DNA of 64,000 nt, from positions 62,001-126,000 of the forward strand of contig NZ_BDAY01000022.1 of the NCBI RefSeq assembly GCF_001612685.1, given 5' to 3'. Made by a program: the position numbers and the translations under genes. The notes under the pieces were generated by a model that did no database searches, was not told the DNA's origin, and was given only the letters and a program-made list of their open reading frames with translations. How positions within the stretch are numbered: the first letter of the stretch is position 1; each line of letters begins with the position of its first letter. Positions 57,772-64,000 of this stretch are shown here, in pieces. Source of the DNA: Nocardia altamirensis NBRC 108246. Its GTDB lineage: Bacteria > Actinomycetota > Actinomycetes > Mycobacteriales > Mycobacteriaceae.

Positions 57772-58893
57772 TCAGAGGTAGGGAGCCACCTGCTCGGCGG
57801 CCTCGACCGGGTGGCCCGCCTGAATGGGTGCACCCAGCGCCCGAAATCGCCAGATCTCGTCGGTCCGCTGGACTTTCGCCACCACCATGCCGGTGTGGTT
57901 GCCGCCGACGCGGAGGTTGCCGCCGCTGAGCTCCAGGTCGGTGCCACCGTCGACCAAGCGCCAATATGCGTTGTGCACCCGTTCGAAGGTGTGGCCCGCG
58001 TACGACGTGACGACGAAGAAGACGGTCGAGGCCCGGCCAGGCAAGCGGGTGAGGTCGACGGAGATCATTTCACCATTGCCTGCACCGGTGAGGTTGTCGC
58101 CTTGATGGCGGACAGCACCGTCTTTCGAGGACAATTGACCGTAGAAAGCCGCATCGAGTAGTTCTCGCCCGGAAAAGACCAACGCCGATGCGTCGAGGTC
58201 GATATCGGCTTCGCGCAATCCGAATCGCCCCGGTTCGCGGACCGGGTCCCAGCCCAATGCCATTTTCACATGGGACAGTTCCGCGCCGCCCGGTTCGCAC
58301 AGAGTTATTTCGGGGCGCGTGGCCAACTCGCTCGGGCTGAGTGGTTCCGGCAGCTCCTCGGCAGGTAGACGCTGTACCACCAACCTGGGTGCGTGGCCGA
58401 CCTCGACGCCGTGCGCGGTGATCAGTGCGGCGAAGCCGTCCGCGTAACCCTGGCCGAGGGGGCGGAGTTGCCAGCCGTACTCGTTGCGGTCGAAGTCGAC
58501 GGCGACCACCGTGGATTCCGCGCCGACACCGTCGATGACGTAGTCGCACAAGCGATTTCCTGCAGCGTCGTCGATTCGCAAATCCGGCGCCGCGTATTTG
58601 TCGAAGCCGTCCTGCTGATCGTCGAGGGTGACGACGACTCGGACGTGGTCGATGTCGGCGGGGACGGCGCCCAGGTCCATCACCAAGGCGCTCGGCTCGC
58701 CCGTGGTGCGGACCAGGCGCACCCCCTCGCCGAGGGGCTGGTTGTAGAAGACAAGATCGGCGTCCGTCCGGACCATGCCTTTCGCGGTGAGCAGCAAGGC
58801 GGACAAGTCCACCGCCGCACTGTGTCGCACCGAAACCATGATGTGCTCGGTTTCGAGCACATTGTCCTGCCCCCGACTCAGCAGCACCGTCAC
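57772..58893 (-). CDS. Tandem TerD-domain protein
   Basis: The 373-residue protein has two TerD-like domains. The first covers about residues 25-180 ('VDLSALLLTAKGMVRTDADLVFYNQPLGEGVRL', 'YVIDGVGAESTVVAVDFDRNEY'). The second covers about 205-370 ('VKMALGWDP', 'DIDLDASALVFSG', 'HQGDNLTGAGNGEMISVDLTRLPG', 'TVFFVVTSYAGHTF'). The Asp-rich 'DIDLDAS' and 'GDNLTG' loops bind calcium in TerD proteins. They belong to stress and tellurite-resistance associated systems; no other ter genes are near. The GTG at 58893 has AGGG about eight bases upstream. Confidence 0.88.
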   Translation of the reverse strand: MTVLLSRGQDNVLETEHIMVSVRHSAAVDLSALLLTAKGMVRTDADLVFYNQPLGEGVRLVRTTGEPSALVMDLGAVPADIDHVRVVVTLDDQQDGFDKYAAPDLRIDDAAGNRLCDYVIDGVGAESTVVAVDFDRNEYGWQLRPLGQGYADGFAALITAHGVEVGHAPRLVVQRLPAEELPEPLSPSELATRPEITLCEPGGAELSHVKMALGWDPVREPGRFGLREADIDLDASALVFSGRELLDAAFYGQLSSKDGAVRHQGDNLTGAGNGEMISVDLTRLPGRASTVFFVVTSYAGHTFERVHNAYWRLVDGGTDLELSGGNLRVGGNHTGMVVAKVQRTDEIWRFRALGAPIQAGHPVEAAEQVAPYL

Positions 58894-59004
58894 TATTTCA
58901 CCCTACAAAAACAGTCACGAAATCCAGGGAACGGCACGCGCCGATTACGGCGCAATTTACCGCGAAGATAAAGACGCACTGTTTATGGCTGCGTTTACTA
59001 CTAT

Positions 59005-59937
59005 TCAGCGCGCGGCGACAGCGACGGCATAACGCGCTTCCAGGTGACACCCGAGACGCGTTTTGACATCGGGTAGCCCTTTGCCCCAGATCAGCCCCTG
59101 CTTCTCGGCCGCCGCCCACCCGACGGTGCGCCGGAAGGCATCGAAGTACAGATGCTTGCGACCCCCCTCCGCGACGGGAAGCGCGCCCCACCGATGCACC
59201 AGCGGCCAGCTCGGATGATCGAGAATCGTGAACGCCGCCAGCAGTTTTCGCGCCGAGTCGTGATAGTGCACCGCGTACACATCGGGGCGGCGCAGCAGTC
59301 GGTGCAGCCATTCGTCGGACATGCGCGGCGCCCGGCCGAGGCCGTCGTACTTCGCCTCGGTCCGGCGGAACAGCTCGATCAGCTGATCGGCGTCGAGTGC
59401 CGCGGCGGGCCCACTTCCCGCGATGAGGTCTTGATCGCGAGCCAACCACCTGGCCTCCGCCCGCAGGCTCCGGCGTCGATTCGACGACAGCGTGCGCAGC
59501 CAGCCCTGCTCGTCGGGCCACGCGACCGGCAGCACCGCAGTCGGATTCACCGTCCTGATGATCCGGACACCGCCGAACGCCTCGGCCTGGCCGAGCTCGA
59601 GTTCGCGCCACAGCGTGCCGAGCACCGCGTAGCGAAAGCGGGCGCGCAGGCCCCGCGCGAGCACCGCGAAAAGCTCTGTCTCCCTTCCTGGCTCGGCCAC
59701 CCACCAGCCAGGCTGGCCGGTGCTGCCCGGTGCGGCGACATTGGCCACCCCCATCCAGCGCGCCGCCGCCATCGCGGCAATATCGCCGCCGTCGCGCACG
59801 ATGGCGATGCCGAGTCGAGGGCCTGCGGCGGCGAGCACGTCCCAAGCCCAGGTCGCGCGCAGTCCGGCCGACTGCCGCCAGTCCTCCCACCACGGCGGTG
59901 CCGCCTCGCGGTGCGGGTCGAAGGTCTCGACGTGCAT
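59005..59937 (-). CDS. GNAT (BioF2/CelD-like) acyltransferase
   Basis: The 310-residue protein matches the GNAT fold used by FemAB-like and CelD proteins: 'WLRTLSSNRRRSLRAEARWLARDQ' in the middle, 'LIELFRRTEAKYDGLGRAPRMSDEW', and 'VHRWGALPVAEGGRKHLYFDAFRR' at the end. Such enzymes add acyl or aminoacyl groups to cell-surface sugars or peptides. It is the last gene of the five-gene leftward operon, and its start overlaps the flippase-like stop by one base (TGATG). Substrate unknown. Confidence 0.75.
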   Translation of the reverse strand: MHVETFDPHREAAPPWWEDWRQSAGLRATWAWDVLAAAGPRLGIAIVRDGGDIAAMAAARWMGVANVAAPGSTGQPGWWVAEPGRETELFAVLARGLRARFRYAVLGTLWRELELGQAEAFGGVRIIRTVNPTAVLPVAWPDEQGWLRTLSSNRRRSLRAEARWLARDQDLIAGSGPAAALDADQLIELFRRTEAKYDGLGRAPRMSDEWLHRLLRRPDVYAVHYHDSARKLLAAFTILDHPSWPLVHRWGALPVAEGGRKHLYFDAFRRTVGWAAAEKQGLIWGKGLPDVKTRLGCHLEARYAVAVAAR

Positions 59938-61151
59938 CAACTCCCCTGTTCCGACCGCAGGCGCGGCAGCGTCGTCGCCGCGAGCACGGCGTAGGAGGCG
60001 ACCAGCACCCAGAGCGCCGCAGGCGGTCCGTGCGCGGGCACGAGCAGCGCGGCAAGCACCGCGACCGCAACGAATTGTGTTGCGGCACTTGCCGCCGCAA
60101 TCGTCAGCTGCTGCCGTCCGGCATTCTCCAACAGGAACAGTGCGAGGCTGACGACCGCATGAATCGGGATCTCGAAACAGAGCAGCAGCACAATCAGCGC
60201 CGCGGCCGACAGCTGCCCGGCGACCGCACCGACGAGAGCACAGCCGAAGACACCCGCGCCGAGGCCGACGATCAGCAGTCTGCGGGCGATATCGACACCG
60301 GCCCGCGCGCCCGTACCGCGCAGCCGCAGCGACGAAACGGGTTGGTAGATCCGCAACAGGTACAGCGTCAACGAGCCGACCACGCTCGACATCAGTAGCG
60401 CCAGATACAGGGTCGTGCTCGCCTCCCGCTGGCCGCTGAGCGCGAGCACCGCATAGAGCACCCCGACGGCCGCGCTCCCCAACGGTTCGTACAGGCCGAG
60501 CAGCAGTTCGGCACGCACAATCGCGGTGGTGGCGCCGCGCCGCGGGCGCGCAAGCAGCGCACCAATCGGCACCGCACCTCGCGCCGACCACAGCGCGACA
60601 CCCAGCGTGACCGCGGCCAGCAGCGCCAACTGCCCGCCAGGTGAAAGCCCGCCGCTCACACCGGCAAGCACTGCCACCGGAAGCAGCACGGCGAGCAGGA
60701 GAAACCCCCGACTGTCGTGCATCGGCCGACCCGACGCGCGATGCACCGCGACCAGCACCGTGAGCAACCCGAGCGCCGCGCTCCACGCCGCCGCGAGCGG
60801 ATAGACCACCACCACCGAACCTGCGGTCGCGAGCACCAGCACCAGCACCAGCGCGACAGCCAGCGGCAGGGCCGAGGTGAGCACTGCGGTACGAGCGACC
60901 ACCCCGCCGGTTCTCGGCAACCGAGGGACGAGCTTCAGCACCGCCTTCTCCGGCCCGGAACTCAGCAGCGCGAGCCACGCCGTCGCACCGACCGCGCTCG
61001 CGTAGATCGCGAAAACCTCTGCGCCCCACCATGCCAACAGGACAAGCCCGATCCCGTGGTAGGCAATGCGAAATCCGCCGCGCCCGAGCACCAGCGACAC
61101 CACCGTGCGCACCGCGGGCAGCGTCGACCGCGCGGCAGGAGTCGATACCAT
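59937..61151 (-). CDS. Flippase-like polytopic membrane protein (Wzx-like)
   Basis: The 404-residue protein has about 12 membrane helices with few charged residues ('GEKAVLKLVPRLPR'-type loop near the second helix: 'SGPEKAVLKLVPRL'). The overall hydrophobic pattern is that of MOP-superfamily polysaccharide flippases. It would carry a lipid-linked precursor across the membrane. It starts at the ATG at 61151, overlapping the upstream stop by one base. No motif proves the assignment, which rests on topology plus the glycosyltransferase and GNAT neighbours. Confidence 0.65.
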   Translation of the reverse strand: MVSTPAARSTLPAVRTVVSLVLGRGGFRIAYHGIGLVLLAWWGAEVFAIYASAVGATAWLALLSSGPEKAVLKLVPRLPRTGGVVARTAVLTSALPLAVALVLVLVLATAGSVVVVYPLAAAWSAALGLLTVLVAVHRASGRPMHDSRGFLLLAVLLPVAVLAGVSGGLSPGGQLALLAAVTLGVALWSARGAVPIGALLARPRRGATTAIVRAELLLGLYEPLGSAAVGVLYAVLALSGQREASTTLYLALLMSSVVGSLTLYLLRIYQPVSSLRLRGTGARAGVDIARRLLIVGLGAGVFGCALVGAVAGQLSAAALIVLLLCFEIPIHAVVSLALFLLENAGRQQLTIAAASAATQFVAVAVLAALLVPAHGPPAALWVLVASYAVLAATTLPRLRSEQGS

Positions 61152-61852
61152 CAGCGGGTGCGCGCGTCCGCTCGCTGCCTGGCGCTACTGCCCCGCTGAC
61201 TGTTCGCTCCGCGCCGCAAACCCGCAGTGCGACGGCGGAACCCGCCACCGAGGCGATGCCAGAACCGGTCGGGCAGGAAGAGCACCAGTCCCGCAAGCAG
61301 CAGGTGCACGACGATGAACGCCAGCGCCTCGTTGCGGCTCGCGACATGGCCGAGCCGCACCGTCATGTGGTCGGCCCAATCCCATTGCGCAGCCAGCGGT
61401 TTGCCGCGCAGCAGTTGGAACGCGAGATCCTCGATCCCCGACAGCATGACGAGGATGCCCGCGTAGCTGACCCGGCGGGCGACGGCCGGTGCCGCACCAC
61501 CCAACCGGAGCATGAGGGCAAGGCACAGGATCAGCAGCGGGACCAGGATCCGCATCCACGAGTACAGCTTGTCGAAATCGTTGTCGATCGCGGCGGCGAA
61601 GATCTTCGGGACGAGGAAGCAGAACACGACGAGAAACGCACCGAGAGCACAGAGTTCGATGAGCCGCCCGCGCTGAAACCAGTGCGGCCGCAGGCTCGCG
61701 ATCGTCTCGGCCGCCAGCACGAAGGGGATCAGCGAGGCCAGCAGGGTCCAGAGATTCTGGATGCTCTGCTCGCGCCCCGACGCCAACCACACCAAGCCCG
61801 CGGCGACGATCGCCAGTGCCGCGAGCACCGCGCTGCGCACCGCCGGTTTCAT
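61151..61852 (-). CDS. Six-helix membrane protein of unknown function
   Basis: The 233-residue protein has about six membrane helices and a basic C-terminal tail of Arg/Ser/Gln residues. Central features include 'AAAIDNDFDKLYSWMRILVPLLIL' and 'GIEDLAFQLLRGKPLAAQWDWADHMTVRLGH', where charged and Trp/His residues lie in a membrane-edge loop. No family is recognised. It is coupled by ATGA to the ATP-grasp gene before it and by TGATG to the flippase-like gene after it, so it probably takes part in the same pathway. Confidence 0.65.
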   Translation of the reverse strand: MKPAVRSAVLAALAIVAAGLVWLASGREQSIQNLWTLLASLIPFVLAAETIASLRPHWFQRGRLIELCALGAFLVVFCFLVPKIFAAAIDNDFDKLYSWMRILVPLLILCLALMLRLGGAAPAVARRVSYAGILVMLSGIEDLAFQLLRGKPLAAQWDWADHMTVRLGHVASRNEALAFIVVHLLLAGLVLFLPDRFWHRLGGGFRRRTAGLRRGANSQRGSSARQRADARTR

Positions 61853-63051
61853 GCGGCACCACTCAGTTCGAAGCGAAGCATGGCGCGCACGGTCGCGGCA
61901 GCGGCCGCCGCCCCGTCCGGGCTGTCGGCGACAACGACGAAGTGCCCCAGCTTGTTTGCCGCATTATGGTACGGAAGTACCGCTTGTCCCTGACGTGCGA
62001 ACAGAATCAACTCAACCAGCTCCGGTACGGTCGCGGCGGCGTCGGCGCCGACCACGTCGGCAACCACCCCCGCCTCGTCGGTATAGAGGACTTCCGAGAC
62101 CGCCGCCCGCGACCGCGTCGGAACCACGTCGGCCGCACCGCCGGTCGCGGCGGCGATCGAGGCGGCAACGGTGTCGACGCCGTAGGCATGCCGGACCAGC
62201 TCGCCGAGGCCGTTGCCGCCGACGCGGGCGCCCATTTCGATCAGGTGCAGCCGACCCGCGGGATCGATCAGCAGATCGATGGTCAATGGTCCACGCAGAT
62301 AACCCAACTCGGCCACCAGCTCGTCGAGCAGCCCGATCAACGCGTGTTGCTGTGCGGCAGCGAGATCGGCGGGCACGCGATGTGCCGTCGTCACGAAGTA
62401 CGGTGCGGGGGTCAGCGTACGTGCACTGACCCCGACGAACGCGATCCGTCCCCCATCGACGAATGCTTCTGCACTGTAGTGACTTCCGACAAGCTGTTCT
62501 TCCACGATCACCTCCCCTGCGCTGGCGTAGCGCGCCGCCACCCGCGCCGCGGCCGCGACCTCGGACACGTCGGCGCACACCTGGATGCCTCGGCTGCTCT
62601 GTGCATCAAGGGGTTTGACCAACACCGGGAACCGGAGGGCGGCGGCCCGCAGCACGAGTTCACCGTCGGCGGGACCCGCGACATAGCCGTAGCCGGGGAA
62701 CCCCAGCCGATCGCACACCGCACGAAAGTACGACTTGTCCTGCGACGCAAGCACCGCCGTCGCGGCGACCGGATCGGGCAACCGCCACTGCTGCGCCAGC
62801 CACCGCTGAGCAGGCAACCCGGTGTCGCTGGCCGGGGACAACACGCCGGCGATGTCGGTGCGCCCGTCGAGTTCGGCCGCGATCAGCTCCGGATCGCGGA
62901 TGCTGGCCTGCACGAACTCGTCGGCGAGTGGCCGGGCGACCGCGTCACCGCGGCGATCGACACAGATGGTGCGGTACCCGAGTTCGCGGGCACGGCGGAA
63001 GGTGGACGTGGCACCGTCGGCGCCACCGAGGATCACCAAGGTAGGAGTCAT
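61849..63051 (-). CDS. ATP-grasp ligase
   Basis: The 400-residue protein has the three-part ATP-grasp fold: N-terminal domain 'LVILGGADGATSTFRRARELGYRTICVDRRGDA', ATP-lid 'FPVLVKPLDAQSSRGIQVC', 'EVIVEEQLVGSHYSAEAFV', and the metal-binding 'LHLIEMGARVGGNGLGELV'. Enzymes of this class join a carboxylate to an amine via an acyl phosphate. In this operon it may add an amino acid to a sugar or peptide before export. It overlaps both neighbours by ATGA. Confidence 0.87.
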   Translation of the reverse strand: MTPTLVILGGADGATSTFRRARELGYRTICVDRRGDAVARPLADEFVQASIRDPELIAAELDGRTDIAGVLSPASDTGLPAQRWLAQQWRLPDPVAATAVLASQDKSYFRAVCDRLGFPGYGYVAGPADGELVLRAAALRFPVLVKPLDAQSSRGIQVCADVSEVAAAARVAARYASAGEVIVEEQLVGSHYSAEAFVDGGRIAFVGVSARTLTPAPYFVTTAHRVPADLAAAQQHALIGLLDELVAELGYLRGPLTIDLLIDPAGRLHLIEMGARVGGNGLGELVRHAYGVDTVAASIAAATGGAADVVPTRSRAAVSEVLYTDEAGVVADVVGADAAATVPELVELILFARQGQAVLPYHNAANKLGHFVVVADSPDGAAAAAATVRAMLRFELSGAA

Positions 63052-63998
63052 CGCACGCCACCACCGATCGTGACACGCTCCAGGTGCAGCCGGTCGGAAT
63101 CATCGATGGCCAGGTCGGAGGCTCGCACGTAGTACAGCGCCCGATCGGTGCGCCGAGCCACCATGACCGAGTAGTGCAGCGTCAGCGCGATCGTCGGCAA
63201 GGCCGCCACCTGGGTGAACAGCACCGCCGACAGTGCCGCGGCGATCCCGATGACCCCGGCGCCGAGCAGCACCAGTGCCACCGCCCCGACGACGGTAGCC
63301 GCGGCCACCAGCAGCGTCGCACCGGAGGCAAGTGCGGTGGAATGCCCGACATACAGGTCGAGCGCGTGCCTGGCCAGCCGAACGACGGTGAACTTGGACG
63401 AACCTGCTCGCCGCGCCTGGTGCGCCGTCCGCACAGTCACATACCGATTCGTCACCGCGGGCAGCGACGCCATGAAATACGGTGCAGGACGCCGCAACTC
63501 GACAATGCGGCGCGCGACGCCCGTGCGCACCAGCCGAAACGTGGTTGCCCCCTGCGGCATTTCGATGCCGAGCACGCGGCGCGCGATCACGTCCGACAGC
63601 GTCGATCCCCAACGCCGCAGCCGCGGATCCTTGCGCTGGTCCCGCACGCCGAAGACCGCGTCCACCCGATCCGTGGCCGCCGCGATCAGCTGATGCGCCT
63701 GGCTCGGATGACTCTGCAGGTCGGCGTCGACGTGCAGAATCCACGCCTTCGCCGCGTACTTGTAGCCCGCCGCGAAGGCGGCTTCGAAGCCGAAGTTGCG
63801 GGCGAACGAAATGTAGTGCACCCGTTCGTCCTCGGCGGCCAGCCCGATGATCAACGGCAGGGTCTCGTCGACGCTGCCGTCGTCGACGAACAACACCTCC
63901 ACGTCGTGCGCGCCGAGTTCGTCGACGATCGCCCGATGCGCCGCAACCACATTGTCTTGCTCGTCGCGGCACGGCACCACCACGGTGACGCTCACCAT
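63048..63998 (-). CDS. Family 2 glycosyltransferase (polyprenyl-phosphate type)
   Basis: The 316-residue GT2 protein has 'VTVVVPCRDEQDNV', the nucleotide-sugar loop 'FVDDGSVDET', 'FARNFGFEAAFAAGYKYAA' and the DxD metal motif 'HVDADLQSHP'. It then has two C-terminal membrane helices (about 225-275), as in DPM1/ArnC-type enzymes that load a sugar onto polyprenyl phosphate. The ATG at 63998 appears in TGATG at the window edge, so an upstream gene probably ends there. It is the first gene visible in the operon. Confidence 0.88.
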   Translation of the reverse strand: MVSVTVVVPCRDEQDNVVAAHRAIVDELGAHDVEVLFVDDGSVDETLPLIIGLAAEDERVHYISFARNFGFEAAFAAGYKYAAKAWILHVDADLQSHPSQAHQLIAAATDRVDAVFGVRDQRKDPRLRRWGSTLSDVIARRVLGIEMPQGATTFRLVRTGVARRIVELRRPAPYFMASLPAVTNRYVTVRTAHQARRAGSSKFTVVRLARHALDLYVGHSTALASGATLLVAAATVVGAVALVLLGAGVIGIAAALSAVLFTQVAALPTIALTLHYSVMVARRTDRALYYVRASDLAIDDSDRLHLERVTIGGGVR

Positions 63999-64000
63999 CA

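Overview
The window is GC-rich DNA from an actinomycete. The mycolate-type content (a mycobacterial-type VKOR protein, DUF3558 and DUF4878-like surface proteins, a deazaflavin-dependent reductase family protein, tandem DUF4328) and frequent GTG starts and ATGA/GTGA gene overlaps point to Nocardia or a close relative. The genus is inference, because no rRNA or other species marker is present.

Layout. 1-5.2 kb: the end of a class III aminotransferase coupled to a succinate-semialdehyde-type aldehyde dehydrogenase, an alpha/beta-hydrolase lipoprotein and a Tat-exported DUF4185 protein. 5.4-9.5 kb: an ECF42 sigma factor locus (DHA2 exporter, DHFR-like reductase, DGPF/YCII protein, sigma factor) in which three promoters share TGTCGA-N17-CGATG. 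A nested inverted repeat fills the convergent gap at 9458-9579. 9.6-18.8 kb: one leftward operon pcaK-pobA-pcaI-pcaJ-(20-codon ORF)-pcaF-pcaH-pcaG-pcaB-pcaD-pcaC encoding uptake and complete beta-ketoadipate degradation of 4-hydroxybenzoate, with a divergent LysR regulator.

20.8-30.7 kb is the most notable region. It holds a family 2B (EshA-like) encapsulin shell protein with a cyclic-nucleotide-binding-like domain, a polyprenyl diphosphate synthase, a two-domain geosmin synthase, ispH, dxs, ispG and a second polyprenyl diphosphate synthase. The last five genes are joined by 4-base overlaps. The arrangement suggests a terpene compartment with its own precursor supply. A DUF4239 membrane protein, a Ser/Gly/Pro-rich exported protein, a NarX-type histidine kinase and an overlapping kinase-like membrane protein follow on the same strand.

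35-43.7 kb: VKOR, a four-gene exported/membrane cluster with a Met/His-rich protein (copper handling suspected), a GntR regulator with a perfect 20-bp palindrome over its start codon, ACC deaminase, and an acetaldehyde-dehydrogenase/DUF779 pair. 43.7-54.5 kb is accessory DNA: a duplicated DUF4328 protein, an exported HNH-nuclease toxin with a putative immunity protein, small surface proteins, a repeat that folds into a hairpin with compensatory changes (two copies plus a fragment), gene remnants, a deletion scar joining two divergent genes, and a convergent paralogue pair. 54.5-58.9 kb: a PIG-L deacetylase, methyltransferase, GAF regulator, an SDR lacking its catalytic Tyr/Lys, and a TerD-family protein. 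59-64 kb: a five-gene overlapping leftward operon (GT2 glycosyltransferase, ATP-grasp ligase, membrane protein, flippase-like protein, GNAT protein) probably building a cell-surface conjugate.
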